From positions 1 to 48,098 of the IMG/VR virus record IMGVR_UViG_3300027801_000040: DNA of 48,098 nt. One strand, written 5' to 3'. The DNA comes from a virus. The notes beneath the pieces were generated by a model. That model saw only the letters and a list, made by a program, of their open reading frames with translations, was not told where the DNA came from and did no database searches. The translations under genes and the position numbers were made by a program. Position 1 is the stretch's first letter; each line of letters starts with the position of its first letter. Positions 1 through 7,997 of the stretch are shown here, in pieces.

Positions 1-24
1 ACATGAAAACTGGGGAAGACTACA

Positions 25-762
25 GTGATTTATGATAGAACTGCTCGTGACTTTCAGGTAGGTATCTTCGCTTTTGACGTGGACGATAAGTTCTTCAGTT
101 GGTTTGGGAAAGATTGGCAAACGACACAGGGCGCCGAAGGCTGGCTTCGTCACAATAAACCAAGAGTTTACTTACGACTATGGACGTTCATAGATTCAGT
201 TCTAGAACGACACAACTCGGGGCAAAGAGGCTTCCGAGACCCAGTAATTATATACGGAGACTTAGAAAAACAACATTTTAATGTACATCCCGGCACAAAC
301 AGAATAGTACTAAAGAAACTACTTCCTGAAGTAAGATTAGTAGGTTGGGTAGTAGACCCACGATGCACTAATAGATCACAGTACAAACCATATTTCAATA
401 ACATACAGCCTATTGCTAGAGATAAGCAAGGCAATAACCAAATACTATGGCAGGCACATCACAGGTCTGGTAGGGGTAGAGGAGTGGAAGATGTTTATGA
501 CTTCTCGCTAACCTCAGATATATATTTAGGTGCAGATACGTATGATACGCCAAAAAGGAAATTAGAGTGGCAGAAAATAAGAAAGACCACAGGTTTTTCA
601 GTATATGTAAACAACAAGTACTTTTACGATATAGGTACGCCTCAGGGCAATCATGCATATGAAATTAAAACAGTAGAGGGAGTGTATCAGTTGTTTTTAC
701 ATTACTTCTTTGGTTATCCGCTAACTAAGTGGAAAACACATTATTTTAGGAAAAAGATATGA
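25..762 (+). CDS. Hypothetical phage protein, 245 aa
   Basis: I do not recognise this protein. The reading frame is closed upstream by an in-frame TGA at 4-6, so the GTG at 25 is the first usable start. A GGGGAAG stretch about eight bases before it may serve as the ribosome binding site. The product is soluble in appearance, rich in Arg, Lys and aromatic residues, with no signal peptide or membrane segment. It overlaps the cupin gene by four bases (ATGA), so the two are probably translationally coupled. The upstream part of the operon lies outside the window. The gene is supported by its length, the tight packing and the absence of a competing frame. No function is assigned. Confidence 0.7.
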   Translation: MIYDRTARDFQVGIFAFDVDDKFFSWFGKDWQTTQGAEGWLRHNKPRVYLRLWTFIDSVLERHNSGQRGFRDPVIIYGDLEKQHFNVHPGTNRIVLKKLLPEVRLVGWVVDPRCTNRSQYKPYFNNIQPIARDKQGNNQILWQAHHRSGRGRGVEDVYDFSLTSDIYLGADTYDTPKRKLEWQKIRKTTGFSVYVNNKYFYDIGTPQGNHAYEIKTVEGVYQLFLHYFFGYPLTKWKTHYFRKKI

Positions 763-1103
763 AAGCAGGTAAAGTATGGGGACAAACAGAGTTAATACAC
801 GCTAATGGAGTCTTAGAGTTCCATAGAGTAGAATTTAAAAAAGGAATGAAGTGTTCAGAGCATGAGCATGAATTTAAATGGAATGGCTTTTTCGTTGAGT
901 CAGGACAGTTGCTAGTAAGATGTTGGCAGAATGATTACGATTTAGTAGATGAAACAATCCTAAATCCAGGCGAGTTTACGCAGGTTAAGCCTGGCGTAAT
1001 ACATCAATTTGAAGGACTAAAAGATGGAGTTGCATTTGAACTCTATTGGGCAGAATTCAACCATAACGATATCAAAAGGAGAACTGTAGGTGGCACAAGC
1101 TAA
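759..1103 (+). CDS. Small cupin-domain protein
   Basis: A 114-aa single-domain cupin. The first cupin motif appears as G-x5-HEH-x3-W-N-G followed by F-V-E-S-G at about residues 30-50. The second is the P-G-V-I-H motif at about residues 79-83. The His-x-His, Glu and later His are the usual metal ligands of the family. Cupins range from sugar epimerases and dioxygenases to simple sensors, so the substrate cannot be named. The start is an ATG overlapping the previous stop (ATGA). The following gene starts inside its 3' end, so it sits within the same rightward operon. The domain call is firm and the role is unknown. Confidence 0.8.
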   Translation: MKAGKVWGQTELIHANGVLEFHRVEFKKGMKCSEHEHEFKWNGFFVESGQLLVRCWQNDYDLVDETILNPGEFTQVKPGVIHQFEGLKDGVAFELYWAEFNHNDIKRRTVGGTS

Positions 1104-1374
1104 CCCAGACCGAATGACATTTGTAGACTATAAATTCGTTCGAGAGGGCGAAGATATACAATTTGATGAAGAATTAAGTATGGAATCATTACGATTCTAT
1201 GAAGGTAAAACATTTAAAGTCCAAGTCCATGAAGGACGCATTTGGCTTAGGTTTATAGAAGATTGGGATATGATGCCTGATTTATCCTATAGAAACGGCA
1301 AGCCAATAGACTTTATAAAAGAATCTAGGGAGCTAGAATTACAATATGAACAAGACAAACAATCCAGTAGCTAA
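1090..1374 (+). CDS. Hypothetical phage protein, 94 aa
   Basis: A short acidic protein that I cannot assign to a family. The GTG at 1090 is chosen because a clear AAAAGGAGA ribosome binding site lies about eight bases upstream. The internal ATG at 1114 has no comparable site. It overlaps the end of the cupin gene by 14 bases and the start of the next gene by 29 bases. No transmembrane segment, signal peptide or metal-binding Cys/His cluster is visible. The centre has alternating aromatic and charged residues, compatible with a small beta-rich fold. Function unknown. Confidence 0.6.
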   Translation: MAQANPDRMTFVDYKFVREGEDIQFDEELSMESLRFYEGKTFKVQVHEGRIWLRFIEDWDMMPDLSYRNGKPIDFIKESRELELQYEQDKQSSS

Positions 1375-1618
1375 GCATAGCAGAAACAAATCAGGGGCAG
1401 GCCCCCATAAATCAAAGAAAGAATATGATAGAAAAGAAGGAAAAGTAGATATGGAAACCATGGAAGACGAACTTGAGAGTTGGGCTAGTAAGATTGATAG
1501 AATAGTCTTGCTGACAAAGATGCAGAAAAATTGCAACAATCCAAACGCATGGTTTGATTATGAAGAACGAATACATGAGGTCAAATTGGAGTTAGAAGCA
1601 TGGCAAACGACAGAGTAA
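1346..1618 (+). CDS. Small basic conserved phage protein (DUF7230-like N-terminus)
   Basis: A 90-aa protein whose N-terminus carries the pattern N-P-V-A-K-H followed by a Lys/Arg/His-rich stretch ending in KKEYDRKEGK. This resembles a short protein found in many unrelated tailed phages (the 'NPVAKH...KDRKK' family, recalled as DUF7230). The C-terminal half (about residues 36-90) is acidic and probably helical, so this may be the small family domain with an added tail. The ATG at 1346 lies inside the 3' end of the preceding gene. The role of the family is not established; the basic N-terminus would suit nucleic acid binding, which is inference. Confidence 0.65.
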   Translation: MNKTNNPVAKHSRNKSGAGPHKSKKEYDRKEGKVDMETMEDELESWASKIDRIVLLTKMQKNCNNPNAWFDYEERIHEVKLELEAWQTTE

Positions 1619-2139
1619 GTAGATCAACTGCTGAACTTATACCTATGCCACCTAATACGTGGTATATTAGAAAGATAAATTGGTTGCTAGAACAGCCCAA
1701 GGTAAAGGAGAATATTAAATCCGTCCCCTTGAATGAACCTCTCATGGATTCATTACTATCACATGGAATGAAAGCGCCCATCCTAACGATGCCGAACTGG
1801 TATCCAATCGCTGGCTCACAAAGACTAAGAGCATACGCAGAGATTGTAAAAGACTTTCCAGAACTAGGGGAACAAGAGATTAGAGTTTGCCGAATAGATA
1901 AGGAATACTGGCTAGTATGGTATCTATGGGGAGATAAAGATTTCAGAGACAAAGCTGTTGCAATATATTTTCAGATGGTAGAATTAGTATGGAAATCACT
2001 ATATTATGAAGACGATGCTGATCCTAGTGGTGTGAAAATGACAGAATTTGAAAAATTGGGGGACGAGCTGGAGTGGAAACACAAATCTACGCTGGGTTCA
2101 GAAAGAATTAAATCTATGGAAAGGAAAAATAATACTTGA
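1600..2139 (+). CDS. ParB/Spo0J-like N-terminal domain protein
   Basis: A 179-aa protein with a ParB-type N-terminal signature: a 'PL...LLSHGMKAPIL' segment at about residues 48-62 followed by the G-S-Q-R-L-R-A motif at residues 72-78. The latter matches the ParB box (G-x-x-R-x-x-A) that in this superfamily binds CTP or nucleotides or forms a nuclease-like active site. The usual helix-turn-helix DNA-binding domain is not evident. The remainder is a short C-terminal part rich in Lys and Glu. Phage ParB-like proteins of this size are known but mostly uncharacterised. The gene directly precedes the primase promoter, which starts three bases before its stop codon. A partitioning role is unlikely without a ParA partner. 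Confidence 0.6.
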   Translation: MANDRVSRSTAELIPMPPNTWYIRKINWLLEQPKVKENIKSVPLNEPLMDSLLSHGMKAPILTMPNWYPIAGSQRLRAYAEIVKDFPELGEQEIRVCRIDKEYWLVWYLWGDKDFRDKAVAIYFQMVELVWKSLYYEDDADPSGVKMTEFEKLGDELEWKHKSTLGSERIKSMERKNNT

Positions 2140-2164
2140 CACAAGGTCAAAATTCCTGTATAAT
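2136..2164 (+). promoter_or_regulatory. Consensus sigma70 promoter upstream of the primase
   Basis: TTGACA at 2136-2141 and TATAAT at 2159-2164 are separated by exactly 17 bp, a perfect match to the sigma70 consensus. The expected transcription start (about seven bases after the -10) is near 2171, only about four bases before the primase ATG at 2175. The mRNA would therefore be leaderless or nearly so, with no room for a Shine-Dalgarno sequence. The -35 overlaps the last bases of the ParB-like gene. Confidence 0.85.
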
Positions 2165-2174
2165 ATACTTATAA

Positions 2175-3017
2175 ATGATAGCAATAGACTTATTACAAGA
2201 CAAGAAGATGCCGTTTACTGTCAAAGGACAGGACGCACTAATATCATGCCTAAATCCTGAGCATGATGATAATAACCCAAGTCTCAGAGTAGATAAAGTA
2301 ACAGGCGTAATGCACTGTTTCGGTTGTGGTTATAAAGGTAACATATTTACATACTTCGGTGCTCCAGAGAGTCCACTAGAAGTTAAAGTACACAGAATTA
2401 AAGACAAGATTGCAAAAGCCCGTTCGCAAACCGTAGGTATTCAACTCCCAGAAGACCGGATCGAATGGAAAGGTGGTCCGTATCGCAATATCTCAGAGGA
2501 AACTTTGAAGATATGGCAAGCCTTCACTTGGAATGTTCCAAAGTTTGAAGGTCGGATTATCTTTCCAATTCGTGACTTGACAGGCAAAACTATTGCACTC
2601 TTAGGGAGAAGCATAGCAGGAGCAGTAGGCAGTGACAAGTATTATATCTACCCACACGGGGTAAAGATGCCGTTCACTCCAGCTAAGGTTAAACCAATAG
2701 CTAATAGAGTTATATTGGTAGAAGGAATTTTTGATTGTCTCAATCTTTGGGACAACGGCTTAAAGAACACAGTTTGCTGTTTCGGAACACAACAAATGGA
2801 CTGGTTCAAGCTATCCCTGCTCAAACTACAAGGAGTGCAGGGAATTGATATATTGTTTGACGGCGACGAAGCAGGCCAGAAAGCATCAGAACAGATTAGA
2901 ACATTGGCAGAGAAAATGGAACTGTCAGTACAGCAGATTAAACTAAAGGATGGACAAGACCCAGGCGGGTTCACTCCAGCCCAAATACACAAGTTGAAAG
3001 CCCGATTATATGGATAG
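2175..3017 (+). CDS. DNA primase, CHC2 zinc finger plus Toprim
   Basis: A 280-aa DnaG-type primase that makes RNA primers at the phage fork. The zinc-binding domain has C25, H30, C48 and C51. The Toprim domain shows the V-E-G-I-F-D motif (E183) and the metal-binding F-D-G-D-E-A-G motif (D229, D231, E232). It is about half the length of bacterial DnaG and has no fused helicase domain, unlike T7 gp4; no separate DnaB-type helicase is in the window. The ATG at 2175 is just downstream of a consensus promoter and lacks a ribosome binding site. An internal ATG at 2208 would keep the zinc finger and has a weak AAGAAG upstream. It opens a replication cluster with the nuclease and polymerase genes that overlap it downstream. 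Confidence 0.92.
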   Translation: MIAIDLLQDKKMPFTVKGQDALISCLNPEHDDNNPSLRVDKVTGVMHCFGCGYKGNIFTYFGAPESPLEVKVHRIKDKIAKARSQTVGIQLPEDRIEWKGGPYRNISEETLKIWQAFTWNVPKFEGRIIFPIRDLTGKTIALLGRSIAGAVGSDKYYIYPHGVKMPFTPAKVKPIANRVILVEGIFDCLNLWDNGLKNTVCCFGTQQMDWFKLSLLKLQGVQGIDILFDGDEAGQKASEQIRTLAEKMELSVQQIKLKDGQDPGGFTPAQIHKLKARLYG

Positions 3018-3543
3018 TGAACAGTTACAAAAAGCAATCTTCGGATTGCATACTCGTAGATTCGGCACAGTTGCCGAGATTATGATTAAGAAGATTATAA
3101 AGGCTACTGAAAGTGGAACTCTTAGCTACGACCTATTTGATAATATCGAGGGTAGTCGTATAGAGTGTAAATTCTCGAGAGTTCAGAAGAAAGCAGAATT
3201 GAAGATAACGGACAGGAACTTGTTTAAGGCTTTAGAATGCGAAGCTAACCGTGATATTATGTATCACCAATGGCAAGACTACGACTGGGATTGTAATATC
3301 CAGCAAGTCAAGAAAGAAGAATTTGATGTACTATTTTATGGAGTATTCTTTAAAGACATGATTCAAGTCTTTAAGGTGCAAAATAGTGACATCGGTAAAG
3401 AAATGAAATACTCTAACAAACAACATAGGGGTAATACAGGAGAAGGTCAGTTTCACTTAAACAGACAGACCTACAAATATCATCTGGATTGCAACTTATT
3501 TAAAACATTAACTTATGGAGAATTATTAGAATGGCTAAAATAG
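3010..3543 (+). CDS. Putative PD-(D/E)XK-type nuclease
   Basis: A 177-aa protein between primase and polymerase. The segment at residues 44-54 ends in I-E-C-K (E52, K54), matching the E-x-K half of a PD-(D/E)XK active site. D44 or D41 could supply the acidic residue and E23 an N-terminal glutamate. The family-level call is by motif pattern only; there is no second diagnostic motif. It overlaps the primase by eight bases and the polymerase by 13, indicating co-translation and a role in replication or repair. Alternatives are a restriction-type endonuclease fold used structurally, or an unrelated phage protein. Confidence 0.5.
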   Translation: MDSEQLQKAIFGLHTRRFGTVAEIMIKKIIKATESGTLSYDLFDNIEGSRIECKFSRVQKKAELKITDRNLFKALECEANRDIMYHQWQDYDWDCNIQQVKKEEFDVLFYGVFFKDMIQVFKVQNSDIGKEMKYSNKQHRGNTGEGQFHLNRQTYKYHLDCNLFKTLTYGELLEWLK

Positions 3544-5792
3544 CACTTATAGAAACCAAGCCAACAAGTACAAACTTCGATAAATACTTCGAGTTTGAAT
3601 TTGAACGTTTTGCGTTATGTTCTGATAGTTCAGTAACAAAAGTTCTTAAGAAAGATGTTGACCTAGAACTAAACCCTGACGACTATGATTGGCTAATCTT
3701 AGTGGGCGCAGAAGCATTTAAGCAGTACACTAGGAAAACATCAGTGACAGAATACAATGGTAAAATTATTGATGAGAAGTTTTTAGCTCTCATGAATCCA
3801 GCTATCATTAAGTTCAAACCCGAAGCTAAGAAAGCTTTTGAAGATGCTATTGAAAGCATCTCAGGGTACGTTAGCGGAGAACTAAAAATTGAAAAACTAT
3901 CGGAAGACAAATGCTATGGCATACAGGACAAAGAAACAGCAATTAAATTTATACAAGCGGCGATTGACGCCCCGCTCCCGTATATCGCACTCGACTCAGA
4001 GACAAGTGCTTTATACTGTAGGGATGGCTATATGCTTGGATTTAGTATGTCTTATGAGCCTGATCATGGTATATATTGTGATTGCGACGTAATTGATGAA
4101 GAAGTCGAAGCAAAAATGCAGGAACTTTTCAACAAGAAAACTGTAGTATTTCACAATGCGAAGTTCGATTTACAATGGTTTATTTACCATTTTAATTTCG
4201 AGTTTCCAAACTTCGAGGATACAATGCTTATGCATTATATGTTCGATGAAAACCCTGGCACACATGGTCTTAAACAACTAGCGATGAAGCATACTCCTTA
4301 TGGAGACTATGAGAAGCCGTTAGAAGATTGGGGCGTAGAGTACAGGAGAAAACATGGCATACTAAAGCAAGCCTTTAGTTATGACCTGATACCTTTTGAT
4401 GTGATGAAAGATTACGCGGCTATGGACGCAGTTGTAACCTTCTCACTATATCAGAAGATGAAGCCAGCAATCGAGCAGAACAAGAGACTCTTATGGGTCT
4501 ATGAGAATATTCTACTAGAAGGCTGTAACTTTTTAAGGCAAGTTGAGAACAATGGTGTTCCTTTCAACCGTGAGCGACTAGACTTTGCTCAGGGTGTAAT
4601 GCAGGAAGATATAACGAAAGCAGTTGCAGAGTTATACGAATTTCCTGAAGTGAGACAGTTTGAGAAAGCACAGGGTAAAGACTTTAACCCGAACTCCACA
4701 GTTCAACTTCGATCCCTTTTATTCGATTTTATAAATCTAACCCCAACGGGTAAGAAAACAGGTACAGGTGCCCATAGTACTGATGCTGAGGTTCTTAATG
4801 AACTGGCAGAAGAACACGCTGTTCCTAAACACATACTAGAAATTAGACAGAAGAACAAGATAAAGACTACATATCTTGATAAGATTATACCGAATCTTGA
4901 TAGAGATAGTAGACTCCGTACAGGTTTTAACCTGCATGGCACAACTTCCGGACGTCTTTCTTCTAGTGGTAAATTGAATATGCAACAGCTTCCTAGGGAT
5001 AACCCTACGGTAAAAGGCTGTATACAAGCAAAAGAAGGGCATAAAATCGTCTCTATGGACTTAACAACGGCAGAAGTGTATGTTGCCGCTGTTTTGGCGA
5101 AAGACGTAGGACTGCAGAACGTATTCAAGAGTGGAGGCAACTTTCACTCGACTATCGCGAAGCAAGTCTTTAAACTACCATGTGAAGCTGATCAAGTCGA
5201 TGAATTATACAAAGACAAACGTCAGCAAGCTAAGGCTGTAACATTCGGTATTATGTACGGTGCAGGCCCAGCTAAAATCTCATGGCAAGTTACGAAGGAC
5301 TCTGGAACAGAGTTCTCAATGCATGATGCTCAGACAGTTATTTCAGAATACTTCCAGTCATTCCCCAATCTGAAGAAGTGGTTAGATGATTGCGGTTCGT
5401 ATATACGAGCCAACGCATTCATTTACAGCGAATTCGGTAGGAAGCGTAGGCTTCCCAATGCCAAGAGTAAGGACAAAGGTATTGCGTCTCACGAAGTAAG
5501 AAGTGGAATTAACTTTCTAGTACAATCCGTCGCATCGGACATCAACCTATTGGGTGCGATAGATATGCAACACTACATCAATAGAACTGGAATGAAGTCC
5601 AAAATCTTCGGACTTGTGCACGATTCAATTCTTGCAGAAGTACCAGAGACTGAAATGGACGTCTATTGTAAAAACCTGAAATCTTTTGTCCAGAAGGACA
5701 GAGGCTTTTCTATACCCAATTGTCCTGTAGGATGTGACTTTGAGATAGGTCAAGACTACAGTTTCGACAAATGGGAAAAGTATTATAACTAA
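3531..5792 (+). CDS. polA: Family A DNA polymerase with 3'-5' exonuclease and UDG-like N-terminus
   Basis: A 753-aa replicative polymerase. Residues 1-120 contain I-L-V-G-x-E-A and N-P-A-(x)n-F-K-P-E stretches reminiscent of a (probably inactive) uracil-DNA glycosylase-like domain. The exonuclease has D155-x-E157, N209-x3-D213 and a Y-A-A-M-D motif. The polymerase domain has the T-S-G-R-L-S-S-S motif and motif B R564-x3-K568-x3-F572-G-x2-Y576-G. Motif A is D510-L-T-T-A-E515-V-Y rather than D-Y-S-Q-I-E-L-R, and motif C is H697-D698-S699 rather than H-D-E. The catalytic aspartates D510 and D698 are kept. The residue equivalent to E. coli F762 is Phe. The 5'-3' exonuclease is encoded separately at 17623. 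It overlaps the gene before it by 13 bases. Confidence 0.95.
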   Translation: MAKIALIETKPTSTNFDKYFEFEFERFALCSDSSVTKVLKKDVDLELNPDDYDWLILVGAEAFKQYTRKTSVTEYNGKIIDEKFLALMNPAIIKFKPEAKKAFEDAIESISGYVSGELKIEKLSEDKCYGIQDKETAIKFIQAAIDAPLPYIALDSETSALYCRDGYMLGFSMSYEPDHGIYCDCDVIDEEVEAKMQELFNKKTVVFHNAKFDLQWFIYHFNFEFPNFEDTMLMHYMFDENPGTHGLKQLAMKHTPYGDYEKPLEDWGVEYRRKHGILKQAFSYDLIPFDVMKDYAAMDAVVTFSLYQKMKPAIEQNKRLLWVYENILLEGCNFLRQVENNGVPFNRERLDFAQGVMQEDITKAVAELYEFPEVRQFEKAQGKDFNPNSTVQLRSLLFDFINLTPTGKKTGTGAHSTDAEVLNELAEEHAVPKHILEIRQKNKIKTTYLDKIIPNLDRDSRLRTGFNLHGTTSGRLSSSGKLNMQQLPRDNPTVKGCIQAKEGHKIVSMDLTTAEVYVAAVLAKDVGLQNVFKSGGNFHSTIAKQVFKLPCEADQVDELYKDKRQQAKAVTFGIMYGAGPAKISWQVTKDSGTEFSMHDAQTVISEYFQSFPNLKKWLDDCGSYIRANAFIYSEFGRKRRLPNAKSKDKGIASHEVRSGINFLVQSVASDINLLGAIDMQHYINRTGMKSKIFGLVHDSILAEVPETEMDVYCKNLKSFVQKDRGFSIPNCPVGCDFEIGQDYSFDKWEKYYN

Positions 5793-5944
5793 TGAAAAAA
5801 ATAAAAAGAACAGCTAATAGCATATACACAAACTGTTTGCGAATCAACCGTCATGACATTGACGGGCACGAAGACGATATAGCCTTCGCGATTCTAGCAG
5901 TATTTGTGTTTGGGACTATGTGGATTAGCTTAATCCAATTGTAG
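5792..5944 (+). CDS. Small single-pass membrane protein, 50 aa
   Basis: A short frame starting with ATG at 5792, sharing one base with the polymerase stop (TAATG), and ending at TAG 5942-5944. The N-terminus is basic (MKKIKR), the middle is acidic and His-rich, and the last 20 or so residues (about 29-50) form one continuous hydrophobic segment ending in I-S-L-I-Q-L. This suggests a C-terminal membrane anchor with a cytoplasmic N-terminus. No function can be named; it lacks the features of a classic holin. It fills the only gap between polA and the next gene, and the start coupling supports translation. Confidence 0.6.
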   Translation: MKKIKRTANSIYTNCLRINRHDIDGHEDDIAFAILAVFVFGTMWISLIQL

Positions 5945-5957
5945 GAGAATAAGGATC

Positions 5958-6605
5958 ATGGACATGTTAAGAGGACAAAGAGTAGCAGTAACAGGACATA
6001 CAAGCGGTATTGGTTTAGAAGTTTACCAGTACTGTTTACATCATGGAGCTGACGTAAGGGGTTACTCACGGAGTAACGGTTTTGATTTAATGAAAGGTGG
6101 GGACGACGTTCTCAACGATATATTAAAGTTTGACGCAGATATCGTGTTTAATCATGCTTGGGTACCTCGAGTACAGAACAAGATTCAGAAGATATTACAT
6201 ACACAATGGAAAAAGCATAACAATAAAGTTGTTATAAGCACTGGCTCGGCTACCAGTTATTACAGTATAGGTTCAGACATATACGAAAATGATAAAACTG
6301 AGTTACGAGAATATTCAATACAGGCTGCAGTTTCCTACCCGCATACTAATAAGTGTAGATTACACAATGTTAGCATGGGTTGGACAAATTCAGCAATCCT
6401 AGATGGAGTTGAGGATGGGGAGTACTTTATCGACCCTTATGAGGCCGCACTGATTTTAATTAACCTTGCGCAACCTCAAAATTACGTAGTGTCTGAGATA
6501 CTAGTAAACGCCAAATTCAAACCATTGAAGGATATGACTCTGTTACGGGACAAGGCAACAGCAAATGTATTGACTAGCTTGGAGAAGAGCAATGCCAACA
6601 ATTAA
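5958..6605 (+). CDS. Short-chain dehydrogenase-like protein
   Basis: A 215-aa Rossmann-fold protein of SDR type. The nucleotide-binding motif T-G-H-T-S-G-I-G is at about residues 13-20. The S-T-G-S-A-T-S segment near residue 95 matches the strand carrying the catalytic serine. The usual Y-x3-K is replaced by Y-P-H-T-N-K, with one extra residue in the spacing, so catalysis by the standard mechanism is uncertain. ATG at 5958 has an AGGAG about ten bases upstream; a second ATG at 5964 has AAGGA eight bases upstream and is an equally good start. It overlaps the QueC-like gene by 14 bases and opens a run of auxiliary metabolic genes. A second SDR-like gene lies at 23572. Confidence 0.7.
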   Translation: MDMLRGQRVAVTGHTSGIGLEVYQYCLHHGADVRGYSRSNGFDLMKGGDDVLNDILKFDADIVFNHAWVPRVQNKIQKILHTQWKKHNNKVVISTGSATSYYSIGSDIYENDKTELREYSIQAAVSYPHTNKCRLHNVSMGWTNSAILDGVEDGEYFIDPYEAALILINLAQPQNYVVSEILVNAKFKPLKDMTLLRDKATANVLTSLEKSNANN

Positions 6606-7392
6606 GGTACCAAAGCAAGAGAATCAGACTCTTAAGTCATCGGACGATATTGTTAACGCAATAAATAATGCTGATCCTCGTACTAATACCTATATGCCTC
6701 TCAGCGCAGGTGTAGAGTCCACAGCGGCTCTAATTTACACGCAAAGAGATCCTGACATGCACCCATTCTGTGTATATTGGTATGATCAACGATATGGAAT
6801 GTTTTCGGACGCCATGGCGTTTTATACACAGAAACAAGCAGAGTTTTATAACTTACCGTACGGTAACGATAAATCAATGCTATCAGTTCTACCACACACG
6901 AGGGAAGTTCCGATTATTGTATCGGGACTATCCTCCTTTATGTCAGTAGTATTAGGCGCACCTGGAGGAATCAAGTTCAAATGGTTCATGATGGGAGCTA
7001 ATGCAGAAGATGACATGAGAATGCGATTACAGTTTAGGGAGTACAGAAAGATTATGGCTCTCTATATGAGTGATTGCTTAGATGGAACAGGAGTTAAACT
7101 ATCAGCGTGTAGAGAGACCCCTGAAGTACGAAACCCATTGGAGTTCTTGACTAAATCGGAAATGTATGCACTTATTATGCGAGAAGAGCCGAAGATGTTA
7201 GAATTACTATGGACTTGTATTTTACCTAAGGGCGAAATACGAAAAAATGGAAAGTTAGTAGGATATGAGGCTTGTAATGTATGTTACAAGTGTCAAGAGT
7301 TAGAGCAAGCGAAGAAGACAGCAGCAGATGGTGTATTTCGCTACCAGGAGGGTATCAAGTATTTCAGTACGATTAGTAAGGACATGAAATGA
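6592..7392 (+). CDS. QueC-like PP-loop ATPase (7-deazaguanine synthase family)
   Basis: A 266-aa protein with the overall layout of QueC, which converts 7-carboxy-7-deazaguanine to preQ0 using ATP and ammonia. The PP-loop at about residues 38-44 reads S-A-G-V-E-S-T instead of S-G-G-x-D-S-T. A central G-A-N-A-E-D-D-M-R-M-R stretch and N-P-L-E-F-L-T-K-S-E follow the QueC order. The C-terminal zinc site is complete: C209, C228, C231 and C234. The altered loop may mean changed chemistry or substrate. QueD, QueE, FolE and the inserting enzyme DpdA are not in the window. It overlaps both neighbours (14 and four bases). Alternatives are another N-type ATP pyrophosphatase, such as a thiolation or amidation enzyme. 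Confidence 0.72.
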   Translation: MPTIKVPKQENQTLKSSDDIVNAINNADPRTNTYMPLSAGVESTAALIYTQRDPDMHPFCVYWYDQRYGMFSDAMAFYTQKQAEFYNLPYGNDKSMLSVLPHTREVPIIVSGLSSFMSVVLGAPGGIKFKWFMMGANAEDDMRMRLQFREYRKIMALYMSDCLDGTGVKLSACRETPEVRNPLEFLTKSEMYALIMREEPKMLELLWTCILPKGEIRKNGKLVGYEACNVCYKCQELEQAKKTAADGVFRYQEGIKYFSTISKDMK

Positions 7393-7997
7393 AGCCCTAC
7401 AAGCAAAACTCTTTCATGAGTCCTCATGAGTGTGATACAGTAAATAAGTATATAGACTTACGTATACTGAACAAGACTATACCTAGACGTAAACAAAAGA
7501 ATGGAGAACACTATCAACTAAGTGGAGATCCTTTATCCGATGCAATCGGACTTGTTTATAGAGACACAGTAGCACAATTATTAAAAAAAGATGTTGTTCT
7601 TAGCTACTCAATGATAAGAAGGTATGCTAAACATTCTTTTATGCCTTGGCATAGAAATAGATGGGAAGCAGAACACGCTATAGTAATACAGATTAGTGAT
7701 AATAGCTGGCCTATGGGGTTTGTTGAAGGACAGGATAACCCTCTTATTGAAGGCGAACAAAAGCCTAGTAGTATATTGAACTGTCATCAGGGAGACGCAG
7801 TAGTATTTAATGCTGCTGAGACGTATCATGGCAGACATAAATTGAAACTTGATTTAGTAACTACCTTAAATTTATACTATGTAGAAGCAGGCGGTTATCT
7901 AGATAATAAAGATAGACGAATAAATTACGGAGATAACTATAAATCACAGCACAACCCGGACAGTCACCAATGGAAAATTTCAGCAGAAAAGCAATAG
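7389..7997 (+). CDS. 2-oxoglutarate/Fe(II) oxygenase-like protein
   Basis: A 202-aa protein resembling the prolyl 4-hydroxylase branch of 2OG-Fe(II) dioxygenases. The first metal motif appears as H88-R-N90 where H-x-D/E is expected. It is followed by W-E-A-E-H-A-I-V-I-Q-I, which matches the next beta strand of the fold. The distal histidine is H147 with basic residues R149 and K151 just after it for 2OG binding. The Asp-to-Asn change could weaken iron binding or mark a halogenase-like or inactive variant. ATGA overlap with the QueC-like gene and a 28-base overlap with the next gene place it in the auxiliary operon. The substrate is unknown. Confidence 0.6.
   Translation: MKPYKQNSFMSPHECDTVNKYIDLRILNKTIPRRKQKNGEHYQLSGDPLSDAIGLVYRDTVAQLLKKDVVLSYSMIRRYAKHSFMPWHRNRWEAEHAIVIQISDNSWPMGFVEGQDNPLIEGEQKPSSILNCHQGDAVVFNAAETYHGRHKLKLDLVTTLNLYYVEAGGYLDNKDRRINYGDNYKSQHNPDSHQWKISAEKQ

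Noticed and set aside
2048-2260. 70-aa frame across the end of the ParB-like gene and the primase start
   Set aside because: It overlaps two well-supported genes and the promoter at 2136-2164, and has no recognisable content.
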